A stretch of DNA of 64,000 nt, taken from Moniliophthora roreri. Lineage: Eukaryota; Basidiomycota; Agaricomycetes; Agaricales; Marasmiaceae. A model generated the notes under the pieces. The model was not told the origin of the DNA and made no database searches. It worked only from the letters and a program-made list of their open reading frames with translations. A program made the translations under genes and the position numbers. This document shows positions 12,013-22,899 of the stretch, piece by piece (the first letter of the stretch is position 1; each line of letters opens with the position of its first letter). The DNA lies in contig LATX02000123.1 of assembly GCA_001466705.2 (NCBI GenBank), positions 682,001 to 746,000 on the forward strand, given 5' to 3'.

Positions 12013-12700
12013 ATGGCAACTCAAGATCATTCCAAACAATGGAGGCGATATCAAGACTTAAACACTTCCTGACGAACATATCGACTCGATGCATGGCACT
12101 AGGTGAGACAGAAACCTTGACTTCTATAGAAGCGCAGCAAAAGTTATGCACCAGATCATGCTTCCACATTTATTATACTCGTCATTGCTGTCGTTCACGC
12201 TGTCTTGGCTTCACTTCTGCAACTTCAAAGAGCTCTGGATAACACCTGTACACCCATATTTTCCTCTGGCATCGACGTCGCACTCGTTGGAGTAGAGGGC
12301 GAAATGACTCCCGCGGATCAAGCAGCAACTCTGCATGGAACGTTGAAAGCCATGGGAGCTATACTGGGAGCTACATGATCCAGTACGGTGCCCTATAATC
12401 CCCACGCAAAATTGTCTCTGAACGATCTCACAGAACTCTGGACGGAGACGCTCTCACACAAATGGACGACGATGGAGAGACGTATGTGTTTCCGTACCCA
12501 TTGTCAGAAGATTATTTCCTGACGCGAGTACTCAAGCGGTGATTTCCTATAATTAGAGCGCAACTCCTCAGCATCTCTTGCGCCATCTGTGATGGAAACA
12601 CTGGAGGACGGTGTAACGTCAATCCTCGGACGAAAGATAGCTAGTGCATGGAATATACTGATGATGCCTATATCGTGCCATGTTCAGAGTCGGAGAACCA
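12013..12700 (+). pseudogene. Degenerate gene with frameshift and nonsense lesion
   Basis: Coding-like sequence runs from ATG 12013 through three frame-linked blocks but is broken. After MATQDHSKQWRRYQDLNTS a TGA (12070-12072) interrupts; a one-base shift would continue as DEHIDSMHGTSK. A small intron (GTGAGA..GCAG, about 12102-12136) leads to an open block with one hydrophobic helix (STFIILVIAVVHAVLASLL) and a helical TPADQAATLHGTLKAMGAIL. A TGA at 12376-12378 is followed in the same frame by SSTVPYNPHAKLSLNDLTEL. A canonical intron (12482 to about 12556) then joins to SVMETLEDGVTSILGRKI. No family is recognised. It is either a true pseudogene or a gene with two sequence errors. Confidence 0.4.
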
Positions 12701-12755
12701 GTTATTCGATTTCATTGTCTAGTAGTACGCATACTCTAAAACAGTACACATTACC

Positions 12756-13607
12756 CTACTTTGGCGGAGCGATCCCACTCATAACCTCATACAACCCATC
12801 AACTTGTCTCCTACTAAGCCTCTCGCTCCAAAATCTCATAATAGGCTCCCATTCCTCCTTCGACGACGGCATTCCGGGACCTTTGACTCCCATCTTAACC
12901 TCCTTGACACCATCAAAAGCCTTTTTCAACGCCGTCAGATCACTCGACGAAAAACTCGGCTCTGCAGGTGGAGGTCGGTATACAGCCAACACAGGTGTCG
13001 GGCACAAAGTTTTTAATGTCGGATAGGATAGCAATGGACCTGATATCGACACCACAGACCCCAACCTCTCTTTAAAATCACCACTTCTCCAAAATTTGAT
13101 AGCAAACTCCAATCCAACGCTCCCTCCTTGCGCGAATCCAAACAGATGTATCTTGTCACTCGACCATCCACACTCTTTAATCAAATGCTCGAAAACCTTA
13201 TCCAGCAGATCCAATGCAGGTGTAGGATTCGGTCTATCAATAAGCTCGCCTAATTGATCAAAGGAGGTGTACCATTGAAACGCTGGTTCCTCAAGGAAAG
13301 GTATTTGTTGTGGAGCTCGTAAAGCGAGAACGGCGGTTTGTGGTAGATGCCATTGTTTGCCTAGTTTTGAGAAGGGTATATGTGTGTCGCCTTGCGAGTT
13401 TTTTTTTTTTTCAGTATGTCAGTGAGGGATAAGTGGTAGGACGTACATACCTAGCCCATGTAATAGGATAATGAGATTCTCATCGGTACCATCGTCACTT
13501 GGGAAATAGGAGAAAGGAGTCGGAATTTGTTTAGATTGTGGTGCAAATTTGACACGAGGAAGAGAGGGCGAGGACGATTCGCGTAGATGAACTTCTTGCT
13601 CAGACAT
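12756..13607 (-). CDS. Phospholipase/carboxylesterase-fold protein lacking the catalytic triad
   Basis: Minus-strand exons 13607..13451 and 13390..12756, 263 aa. The ATG at 13607 is preferred over the upstream TTG frame. The fold signature matches the acyl-protein thioesterase/carboxylesterase family (Pfam Abhydrolase_2): LIILLHGLGDTHIPF oxyanion region, ALRAPQQIPF, and the nucleophile elbow IHLFGFAQGGSVGLEF. At the elbow the canonical GFSQGG serine is Ala. The usual HGxxD aspartate region reads PVLAVYRPPPAEPSF, and the expected C-terminal catalytic His is not visible. It may therefore be a non-enzymatic member or use other residues. The single intron is 60 nt and contains a poly-A tract. It is tail-to-tail with the degenerate gene. 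Confidence 0.8.
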
Positions 13608-14153
13608 GGTGGTAGGAGGCAACTTCCGGCACAACTCCGATTTCGGAGAATGCAGCCGAATATTCGAGACCAGTTCAACCGCACGATACTGCAGTCAATC
13701 ACAATGCGCTAAGAATGGCTGGGGATAGAGAAACATTCATTCATAAATCACTGGGTAATTAATGCGATTCGGGAGTGTATGGGGACGACCGAAAGCATTG
13801 TGGGACAGTGTGACTGAAGCTCGAGGCGTAAGTTACGACCGAAGAGTTAATTCGGTCTACTGACGTTTGCTATAACTCGAGGTACTGAGTACTCTAATGT
13901 TACTGAGTTGGTGTTTCCGAGTCACTGCTAAGTAGGGCGCCCATACAATTTTTAAAAAAAAGAAGGTCCAATACGTATCTGTGGTACTTACAGGTATACA
14001 GGTTGATGTCGCTACAGAAACATAATACCGCCGTGACAGTGATTAAATACGACTTCCTCGGTTGACAAGAATACACAAATTCTATTGGTATAACCATGGA
14101 TGGGGCATCTTTAGATCATGAATAAGGAATCCGGGCATCTCCTATTGAGAGCG
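13608..14153. other. Intergenic region
   Basis: Promoter side of the hydrolase-like gene and 3' side of the M50B-like gene. No gene is seen. Confidence 0.5.
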
Positions 14154-15544
14154 CTAGAGAACGAAAGCGGAGACGGCAAATCCAATTGCCAGCATGAACA
14201 CTTCCAATACGCCGTTTGGTGTCATAGATAAAGCACCTGAGGAGCCTGGTACCGGAAGGAAACTTTCCGAGGCTTCTTTTTGTTGCTCAGCCGTGTTCTG
14301 AGATGAGGTTTTCGTAAGAGTGAAGAAGAAAATTAATTCCTTAGCTCACCTTGAAAGCGACGAGTCCGACAATAACACCCAACGCAAAGAAAATGAAGGC
14401 TTGTATAAGCCAGATGACTCCCCAAACTTGCGAAGGGAAACATCCACAGATCTTGGCGAACGCAGATGCATCAGATGTGTTAATCTTTCGGGCTATCGTG
14501 TCGTCTAGATAGGGTGAGAGGAGGTTGAATGGAGTTGAGTTGTATGGCAAAAAATGGCGACGAACCAATCACATCCCAAAGAACATACATGCACGACATG
14601 ACGCCGATGAAGAGAACCTGAGTCGACAGTGATTAGATGGTTTGGAGTAGGGTTGGAATAGGACGCACCAGGTATCTCAAAGCGATGCCTCCAGCTACGA
14701 ACCAGAACAAAACGATTAATCCTGACATTCCAAGGATGAGTACCCATGTCCTAGGTGTTGGATGAGCCTACATTTCCACGCGGTGATACGACTTGAACTT
14801 ACAGCCAATCCTTCCGAGCCCACCATAACGTGAATAAAAAGAACACCGCTAGCACCAGGCTGGCTACTTTGCTGGCGTTGGTATCGAATCCGCAGGCGAT
14901 CAAGCAGGCTCCAATGAAGGAAGAGCCCAAGTACCCTGCTGGGAGCGTGATCCACTGAATACCTCCAGACATTCTCGTCGCGCCGCCTTCGTCCGCTGGA
15001 TGGCAAAGAAAATGACGTGAGTGGGAAATTCAGTATGGAGTTAACAGTGGGAAGCGTACGATCTAGTTCGATGGAGTGAATTTTGGCGCATGTCAGGACA
15101 CCTGCAAAGGCATGGCTCATCTAAAAATGGTTGGATTTTGTGAGCCGAGGAAGGTGAGAGCGATGAAGAGGGATAGTACTTCATGGAATCCAACTGTCAA
15201 AAGTCTGCGGTAGGGCATCGTCCGTTAGATTCATGATAGCATTTTCACCTCCGTAGGGATACGCACTTGAATGGATAGACTGCGAACCAGAATCCGTCAA
15301 CATCCTCTTCCACACAGATATTTTTCAGCACTCACTGATCCAACTCAGAATTGGAATATGCCTATCAACGAAGAAACGATTAAGAATGTTCCTTGCTACC
15401 ACGAGTGAGATATTCCTACCATAGAATCGCAATGGCCAAAATGTAGCACCCCGCGACAATCAGAGTCGTTCTTTGGGTTGCATTTGGGGTGACCCGTTCC
15501 TCAAAGTCCCGAGAGACAAGATGAGGTTCGGGTAGGAAAGGCAT
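14154..15544 (-). CDS. Peptidase M50B-like membrane protease
   Basis: Ten minus-strand exons: 15544..15420, 15361..15336, 15279..15267, 15204..15180, 15120..15060, 14995..14803, 14750..14669, 14617..14566, 14504..14350, 14297..14154; 291 aa. All phases close. The zinc site GFHEMSHAFAG (HExxH) is assembled across an intron that falls between HE and MSH. The family block DPDEGGATRMSGG and the glycine-rich PAGYLGSSFIGACLI follow, then GFDTNASKVASLVLAV. At least five to six hydrophobic helices are present and the C terminus is a hydrophobic segment. The start MPFLPEPHL is chosen because the upstream frame lacks an ATG. Exon 3 is only 13 nt. In this family the substrate is generally unknown; intramembrane proteolysis is inferred from HExxH. 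Confidence 0.88.
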
Positions 15545-16400
15545 AGAGGGTAGAAGGTGGTGGAGGTTGAGGAAGAGAAGGTTGAGACTGCGGAGTGTTG
15601 TTCGGTTCCCAGTGTCCCACCCAAACTTACGACTGCTTACGACTGCCAAGGTCGTTGACACAATATGGAAACATTGGGAAACACCCCTATTCGGAAATTG
15701 GACTCATGCTGCGGCGATGCCAAGGCTGTGCTGCTGACCGTCGCATCGACGTCAACAATCATTCGTCGCTGAAAGAATCGTGCAGAAACTTCGAAGACTG
15801 CTGAAAGACCATGGCTAGGAAAAAACTGGAATAAAGGCCAAGCTACGTTATTACGCCCAGGAGCGCTCTACTACGATTCCAACCCCACCCGGGCTATTTT
15901 CAGTCGACTCCAATCTCTCGTTGTGAGCACTGCTGCCGCTACCCAGGCTGCTCTTAACACCGATCCGCGGACACTTGGCTTTGAAATTTCACTTGATTGC
16001 CATTCACCTTTCTCGCTGTAACTCACTACTTCGGTGTCGACCCAGGCCTCCCGGAGACCGCGTGCAGGACAAGGACTATGCTGAAGGGCGTATGGGAACA
16101 GTGTCGACAATTCATCCTTCGGTGCACCTTGCTATAAATCTCGTTGCCTATCTGGCTAATCAAACGCAAGTGTTCATGGAGTCGCATGACGCTGAGAGAC
16201 GATGCCTCAGCGCTGAATTTTGCAACCATCTGATGATTTATCACGGCCAGCGTCGAATGCCAGTGCAAGTTCTCATCTCGCACGTCCCGTAGAATACCGA
16301 GTTCACGTCTTGACAAGCCTGCCGTTTTGCAGCCAACGTTCACCATAGCGCACTCCAGTTACCATGCCCGTATGTCACAGCAAGTCTATTCAACGCTGTT
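15545..16400. other. Intergenic region
   Basis: No supportable coding frame. It separates the conserved gene block from the secreted-protein cluster. Confidence 0.45.
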
Positions 16401-17174
16401 TCAAGAAATGTTGTTGTCAGTATCTGTTGAATAACACATCGACATTTCGCTCTAATACTAGAAACACAGCGCTCATCGATGACTTTTTCAGGAAAAGACT
16501 GGTATCGGCTCTGCATCATACTCCGCACAACTGAATACCAGTATCCACAGCGTCTTTGAATTTGTCTCCTCTGATGAATATTACGACTGGAAGCCGGTAA
16601 ACTGTGGTTACTTGTTGTCAGACGGGATCTGTTAGTGATCTGTTCTGGCGAGTAAGCCGGAGATTGCAGTGCGCAATTCAACTCACCTCCAGAACCCCCG
16701 GATCATCAACAGGCAGGCGTGACTTCATGGCGGGGGAAAGGAAAGCCTATATCACGACAGACTTATTCAGAGCGGATTTCTAGTTCATTTATCATGGAGC
16801 GGTGTACCGGACAAAACGGGAAACGTCCGGCAATGCAAGTTTTGCTGTTCCTACGAATCAATGTGGTTTATAGGACAAGATACCCGCTGGGACATATTTA
16901 CTCAAGTTGCGGCAGGGTTCCGTACGAGGCTTACGGTGGGTGTGATTCTCAACTCGTCTCGTCGAGGTCTGACCTTCTTGGCTGTTCTAGAATTTAGACG
17001 AAATCACCCGCACGACATCACAAATGTATGTATCTCAAGTTCAGAGCAACGCTCAATACGACCATCAACCCTTACTCAGGCTCCTACAGCCTTTCAATCC
17101 ACTTAGAACACAATAGCACTCACCCTCTGCCAAGTTTTTCCGTAACATATTCTAATATATCAGCTTCACACTCT

Positions 17175-17256
17175 CATGTTTCATGGCTCCACAGCGCCTG
17201 TTCGACATCCATTTCTGGCTGTTAGTTCATGGACCACCTCTTCGTTCACGTATAAA
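17175..17256 (+). promoter_or_regulatory. Conserved SSP core promoter, copy 1 (TATA 17251-17256)
   Basis: A block of about 80 nt ending in TATAAA is shared by all five SSP genes, including the inverted distant one. TATA lies 85 nt before the ATG. The block contains GCGCCTGTTCGACATC and TTTCTGGCTGTTAGTTCATG. Confidence 0.7.
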
Positions 17257-17335
17257 GGCAGGCCGAAAAATACCTGGTTCTGCACTCAACTACTACTCTC
17301 ATCTCTCGTACTCACCTCTCGCTCTCAATATAACG

Positions 17336-17920
17336 ATGCAATTCAACAACTTGTTCTTTTCCGCCATCTTTGCGGCTGTCAGCGCCAGCTCTGCGTACGC
17401 TGCTCTCGTACCTAGGCAGGATAGCCCTACTTGTGGTACTACTGGTGATGCTACGTACGTCTCCTCTACTATACACCCCCCGAAAACATAGTCAATGATG
17501 TCGTCTTTTAGCCTCAGCGACTGCCGAGACTTGGTCAACAGCCAATGGTCGAACCTCAACTACGAGAATACTTGCACGTTTGGCGTAAGCACGGCCTACA
17601 ATCCCATTTGCCACCCCGGAAACTGTAAGTGGACCCAAATTGACGCCTCAGAGACCTCACGGCTGACATGAATGTCTACTTCTAGGCTGTGTCTACGTTA
17701 CTGTCGACACTTTGTCCCAGGATGATGTCCAGAATGCTGCAAGGACGATTGTCAATGGTTGTGCTTCTGAGAGCACCAATACCGTCAACGGTGTTATCAA
17801 TGTCAATTCTGATGCCAGGGTTTGCATTGGTAACGGCGATGCTTGTGGTGACTGTTTGTGAGTGGGCTTTAATTTGGTTCTGAGAGTAGGTAAATTGATT
17901 GATTCGACAGCGAGGACTGA
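17336..17920 (+). CDS. Small secreted 10-cysteine protein, SSP copy 1
   Basis: Exons 17336..17454, 17512..17624, 17686..17857 and 17911..17920, 137 aa, phases 2/1/2. It has a signal peptide (MQFNNLFFSAIFAAVSASSA), then a short stretch ALVPRQD that could be trimmed after Arg. The mature part has ten Cys: PTCG, DCRD, NTCTFG, PICH, NCCVY, NGCAS, RVCIG, DACG, GDCF. The final exon codes for only three residues plus stop. No family is certain. The DC...W...CTFGV spacing loosely recalls fungal Hce2/Ecp2-type secreted domains, but that is a guess. Four other copies are in the window. A secreted, possibly effector-like or surface role is inferred from size, signal peptide and Cys content only. Confidence 0.88.
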
Positions 17921-19355
17921 ACGTCTTCAAGTTGAGATATTCAACTCACTGTAATTACGCTTATCTGTTGTAAATTATGAATAAGCACTTATCAACGTCT
18001 TGACAATGGAAGTGCTACTTAAAAGTGAGCTTGCGGGGCGTCTGAGTCGAAGAGATTCGGCAATATCCCCTTGAGGAAGTTTTGTAGAGACAAACCACGC
18101 TGTGGCAGTGCTGGCCCTTCACCGTAAATACTGATGTTGCACCTCGAACCGCGAATCACGGAGACGACGAAGCTCATGGCCCGAAAAGGATTAGCCTGAA
18201 AGTGTAGTTCACGGTATGGAAACTCTAGAAAGCTGGCCGGTCCCGGAGCTAACCAATCTACAAAGTTGTCGCGGTCTTTGCTTCAGGTTACAGATAATTT
18301 CCTTAGCTATCGTCATTAATCCGCGTCGTAACCTCAAAGAGCCCTCAGCAAGACTGGAGTGGAGTCAAGTCTTCATACGCTATCTGGGATGGAGCACTCA
18401 CTGAGCATGTTGCGCGCTCCATATCAAATTTTACTATGTCGTCCGGCCTACACATTACACCTTCTGCCGAGTCTTTGCCCAAGATTCAAGTCCGTATCAC
18501 CGAGCAGCCTGGTGCTATCGGCCGCCGCCCGTGTATGACTATGGAAATCTCGTCTCCCGGATAAAAAGGAATTCTCTGTGTACAGTATCTTTGCAAGGTG
18601 CCAGAGATCTTTCATTCCAGCGCTCGTCAATAACTAACTATCTTAGGAAGATTCCAGCGCTCGCTGCTGCTCCACAATTGAATGCCATTCTGACTACAAT
18701 ACTCTGGAAATCGATGAATATCACGCTAACGAGAAACCCGGAGATGGGGGTGCAGCGCTCCGTCAAGGATTCCCGGATCATCGAAATGAAGGCATGACTT
18801 CATGACGGCAAGGGAAAGCGACCGAATCAAGTTCATTCAAAGTTATTTACGAATTAATCTATCATGGAGCAACAAGTAGCGGTGCATTGCAGGCAACGGA
18901 AGGCTGCTGGTGACAGACGCTTTGTTGCTCCTACGATTATGCATGGTTTTGTGCCAGGGATAATGTATCTGCTACGCGTATCGGGCGCAAGCTACAAGAG
19001 GATCCAGAACTTCATATAAAAACTAATAGTAAGTGTAATTCTCGTTTCATCTCGTCAAAATCTGACCATTCAAGTTTGTTGGGCGTTTTTAGAATTTAGA
19101 CGGGATCACCCGCACGGCGTCATGAGGTGTATGAATCTGAAGCTCAGAGCAACGCTCAATACGACCATCAACCCTTGCTCAGGCTCCTACAGCCTTTCAA
19201 TTCACTTGGAGCAAAATGGGCAGTACTCACCTCTGCCAAGTTTTTCCATAGCATATTCTAATACTTGGCTTCGCACTCTCATCTTTCATGGCTCCACAGC
19301 GCCTGTTCGACATCCATTTCTGGCTGTTAGTTCATGGACCACCTCTTCGTCAACG

Positions 19356-19361
19356 TATAAA
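19356..19361 (+). promoter_or_regulatory. TATA box of SSP copy 2
   Basis: TATAAA 85 nt before the ATG, in the same conserved block as copy 1 (about 19280-19361). Confidence 0.7.
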
Positions 19362-19440
19362 GGCAGGCCGAAAGATACCTGGTTCTGCACTCAACTATTA
19401 CTCTCATCTCTCGTACTCAACTCTCGCTCTCAACCTAACG

Positions 19441-20019
19441 ATGCAATTCAACAACTTGTTCCTTTCCACCATTGTTGCAGCCGTCAGCGTCAGCTCTGCG
19501 TACGCTGCCCTCGTACCTAGGCAGGATAGCCCTACTTGTGGTACTACTGGTGATGCCAGGTACGTTTCCATACTATATACCCCTCAAAAATAGTCATTAA
19601 CAATGCCCTCTAGCCTCGACGACTGCCGGGACTTGGTCAACAGCCAATGGTCGAACCTCAACTACGAGAATACTTGCACGTTTGGCGTAAGCACGGCCTA
19701 CAATCCTATTTGCCACCCCGGAAACTGTAAGTGGACCCAATGACCCCTCATAGACCTCATGGCTGACATGAATATCTGTTTCTAGGCTGTGTCTACGTTA
19801 CCGTCGACACTTTGTCCCAGGATGATGTCCAGAATGCTGCAAGGACGATTGTCAATGGTTGTGCTTCTGAGAGCACCAACACCGTCAATGGTGTTATCAA
19901 TGTCAATTCTGATGCCAGGGTTTGCATTGGTAACGGCGATGCTTGTGGTGACTGCTTGTGAGTGTGCTTTAATTTGGTTCTGAGAGTAGGTAACTAATTG
20001 ATTCGACAGCGAGGATTGA
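19441..20019 (+). CDS. Small secreted 10-cysteine protein, SSP copy 2
   Basis: Exons 19441..19559, 19614..19726, 19786..19957 and 20010..20019, 137 aa. It is nearly identical to copy 1: the differences are in the signal peptide (FLSTIVAAVSVSSA) and at the first splice junction (DASLDDCRD for DATLSDCRD). All ten Cys and all splice positions are kept. It is presumably secreted. It lies in a tandem array with copies 1, 3 and 4 in the same direction. Confidence 0.9.
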
Positions 20020-20135
20020 ACGTCTTCAAGTTGAGATATTCAACTCACTGTAATTACGCTTATCTGTTGTAAATTATGAATAAGCACTTATGAACGTCTT
20101 GACAATGGAAGTGCTACTTAAAAGTGAGCTTGTGG

Positions 20136-20648
20136 CGCGCCCAACTTGAAGAGGTTTCAGATTTCAGATTTGGCCGGTTTGTACACCCGAAGTGTCGCAT
20201 GGCAAACTGATAGGCGAGACGGCAGGGCTTGCCGTGTGTAAAGGTATACCGTGTCTCTCCGTCTGTATCGCCCTCTATCGTACGGGGCCATCTTTTTACT
20301 GCGAAACTTCTCAATACTTGAAGCTTGAAATGATTCCATCGGATTGTCGTAATTCAGAACAGCCGTGTGTTCGCATCTAACCTTGACCTATTCTTATAAG
20401 CTCACACCCTAATCGAACCCCAACTTGCAATTTTTGCTTTTTTTTTTTTTTTGCTTCACATTCGTTTACCCATATTGATTGATGCTTTTGAACACAGTAG
20501 GCTCCAGATATGTCCATTAAAAGAATGAAGATGTCGATGCTACGTGAAATAGTGGTGAGCCCGGCAGGACTTGCCGTCTCGCCTATCAGTTTGCCATGCG
20601 ACACTTCAGGCGTACAAATCGGTCCAGATCTGAAACCTCTTGGGCGCG
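20136..20648. mobile_element. Foldback/MITE-like element with long inverted repeats
   Basis: The left arm (about 20136-20235) and right arm (about 20561-20648) are inverted copies. Both contain GTGTCGCATGGCAAACTGAT then AGGCGAGACGGCA, preceded by GAGGTTTCAGAT and CGCGCCCAA. The arms are about 90-100 bp with a few mismatches. The roughly 320-bp middle has a T15-16 tract and no gene. Unit 1 lacks this block at the matching place, so it looks like an insertion. No transposase is encoded. Confidence 0.75.
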
Positions 20649-21324
20649 TCGGTCCTCGGAATCGACAATAACCTCATGAACCGCGCTGTGGTGGTGCTTG
20701 CCTCTTCACCTCGAACACTGATATCGCACCTCGAACCGCGAATCACGGAGACGACGAAACTCATGGCCCGAGAGAACTAAATCCGCTCCAAAATAGTTCA
20801 ATTTGTTCATGGTCTTTCCTAAGCCTTCAGGCTATGGAGAATTTCCTTAGCCCTCGCCATTCATCATTACCTCGAGGAGTTGTGTAACGCCTTCATACAC
20901 TCTCAGCTTGGACGTCTGGGATGCCGTGTTACGGTAAACATAACGAATGTGCTGCCGCTCCGTATCAAATTTTTCCGTCGTTTGATGCTTTACCACAGGT
21001 GGTGTCCATCCAAGCCCCGCACTACACTCTCTGACGACTGTTTACCCCAAGATTCACGGTCGTACCAACGAGTAGGGAAATTCGTATTCCGGATAAAGAG
21101 GAATCCTCGTTCTTTGAATGGTCCCGAGGACTTTCACAAGTTCTTGATTTCTATACCACACAGCGTTCCGTCAGTGACTTCATTAGGAAGAGACTAGTAC
21201 GTAAAACCATTCACAACGGAACGCTAATCACTGCATTGCTCTCGAAATCAATGAATATCGCAGTTCAGTCAATCCCCGGATCATTGAAAAGAAGGCCTGA
21301 CCTAATTGTGGGAGTTTATCCATC

Positions 21325-21650
21325 ATGGAGCAGCAAACAGCAGCGCGCTGGACAGAATGGAAGACTGCCGATAACAAAGGTTTTGTTATTCCTACAATTA
21401 TACATGACTCTATGATGTATTTGCCGAGGCGTATCGGGCGGGCAAGACCATTCGAGGCTTCGTACGAAACTTACAGTAAGTGTATTTCTCACTTCGTCTC
21501 GTCAAGACCTGACCGTCGTTGGCTGCTTTAGAATTGAAACGTGATCGCCCCATACATTGTACGCGTCTTGAGAATTCAAAGCCACGGTTAATACGAACAT
21601 CGGTCCTTACTGAGGCTTCTACGGCTTCTGAACCAACTTAAAACACCACC
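21325..21650 (+). pseudogene. Coding-like relic upstream of SSP copy 3
   Basis: An open frame starts MEQQTAARWTEWKTADNKGF. If spliced at 21476 (GTAAGT) to the TTTAG near 21531 it continues for about 36 more residues. In unit B the same DNA has one extra G after ATGGAG (24535-24541), destroying the start frame. In units 1 and 2 the homologous DNA is not open. It is most likely a decaying relic carried by the duplicated units. Confidence 0.3.
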
Positions 21651-21777
21651 GGCCTCTCGGGAAACCTTTCATAATGTTCTAAGATATCGGCTTCCCCCTT
21701 CCACATTTCATACCATCATAGCGCCCGGTCGACATCTATTTCTGGCTGTCAATTCATGGACCATCTCCTCGTGAAGA

Positions 21778-21783
21778 TATAAA
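21778..21783 (+). promoter_or_regulatory. TATA box of SSP copy 3
   Basis: TATAAA 102 nt before the ATG. The preceding CGACATCTATTTCTGGCTGT matches the conserved SSP promoter block. Confidence 0.7.
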
Positions 21784-21879
21784 AGCAGCCTGAAAAGTAG
21801 CTAATTCTGCACCCAACAACCACTGTCATCTCTCACACTACTTAACTCTCGCTCTCAGACCTCAGACCTCAAACCAACA

Positions 21880-22467
21880 ATGCAATTCAACAACTTCTTC
21901 TTTGCCACCGTCGTCGCGGCTGTCAGCGCCAGCTCTGCGTACGCTGCTCTTGTACCCAGAGCTAATCCCACTTGCGGTACCACCGAAGACGCTACGTAGG
22001 TTCCTCTACTACTTTCGCCTGTGAAAACAGTAGTCAATGACGCCGTGTTCTAGTCTCAGCGACTGCCGGAACTTGGTCAACAGCAAGTGGACCGATTCAA
22101 TGCTCAACTACGATCGTACTTGCACATGGGGTCTCATTTTCCGAGCCTACAACCCCATCTGCTCCCCCGGAAACTGTGAGTGAACCCAGCGATGTCTTAG
22201 AGATCCCATAGCTGACATGAACGTCTGCTTCTAGGCTGTGTCTACGTTACTAACGAAAATTATTTCACGAGTGTTGTCCAGGATGCTGCGAAGGCCATTG
22301 TCAATGGTTGCGCTTCTTCGGGAACCAACTCTGTCAATGGTGTTATCGAGATTGGGGACGGTGATAGGGTTTGCATTGGTAGCGGTAACGCGTGCGGTGA
22401 CTGCTTGTGAGTGTGTTTTCTTCAGTTGTGAGAATGCAGTACTGATTTATTCGACAGCGACGACTGA
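21880..22467 (+). CDS. Small secreted 10-cysteine protein, SSP copy 3
   Basis: Exons 21880..21995, 22054..22175, 22235..22406 and 22458..22467, 139 aa. Signal peptide MQFNNFFFATVVAAVSASSA, then ALVPRANPTCG. This is a more diverged subfamily than copies 1, 2 and 5: it has KWTDSMLNYDRTCTWGLIF for the middle segment, a different loop (NENYFTSVVQDAAK) and EIGDGDRVCIG. All ten Cys and the four-exon structure with a three-residue last exon are conserved. The encoded protein appears identical to copy 4. It converges with the broken secreted gene at 22.9-23.5 kb. Confidence 0.9.
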
Positions 22468-22899
22468 GAGTCCTACACTTGAATGCAATGTCTCGATATA
22501 CAATAGTATATTCAAGCCACTTATAAACTGTTTGCAGTGACCTGACATGATCAAAGGATGTAACTTGCGCTGTTGAAATCTTAGCTCATAGTGTGCATTT
22601 AGTTTTTCAGAGTGACTAGATACTAGCAGTACTCTGGTATGGCGACTGAGAGGTGAAACGAGTTTATACTCCAGATACTCTGGATTCGACGGTGAAGACC
22701 TTGAAGTTATGTTTGACTCTGGGCTTACTGCAGACATCGAACTTGCCAAGTCTGTTTATGTTTCACGGTTCATCGCCATTCGACTTCCAAAACCAGAGAA
22801 GTACAGCAAGTCAAGTCCTCCATTTCTGACATGAATGACAGGACAGGTCTGAGGACCGAAGAAATTTCTATACTTGCAACACTCCCGTATACACACACA

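Larger units (their letters stand above)
16480..18200 (+). repeat. SSP repeat unit 1
   Basis: DNA from about 16.5 to 18.2 kb, holding SSP copy 1, its roughly 0.8-kb upstream flank and its 3' flank, recurs in diverged form as unit 2 (18.5-20.8 kb). Landmarks are the TTAGACGGGATCACCCGCACG-like block about 300 nt before the ATG and TGACAATGGAAGTGCTACTT after the stop. The upstream part contains decayed coding-like fragments. Limits are approximate. Confidence 0.6.
18480..20800 (+). repeat. SSP repeat unit 2 with inserted foldback element
   Basis: Second tandem unit: decayed upstream fragments (about 18.5-19.1 kb), SSP copy 2, and a 3' flank matching unit 1. That flank is interrupted by the foldback element at 20136-20648. 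Beyond it, the match to unit 1 resumes at about 20675 (CGCTGTGG..., then TCGAACCGCGAATCACGGAG). Confidence 0.6.

Noticed and set aside
17183..17491. N-terminally extended frame in front of SSP copy 1 (also before copy 2)
   Set aside because: The extension contains the TATA box and lacks a signal peptide; the MQFNN start gives a proper one.
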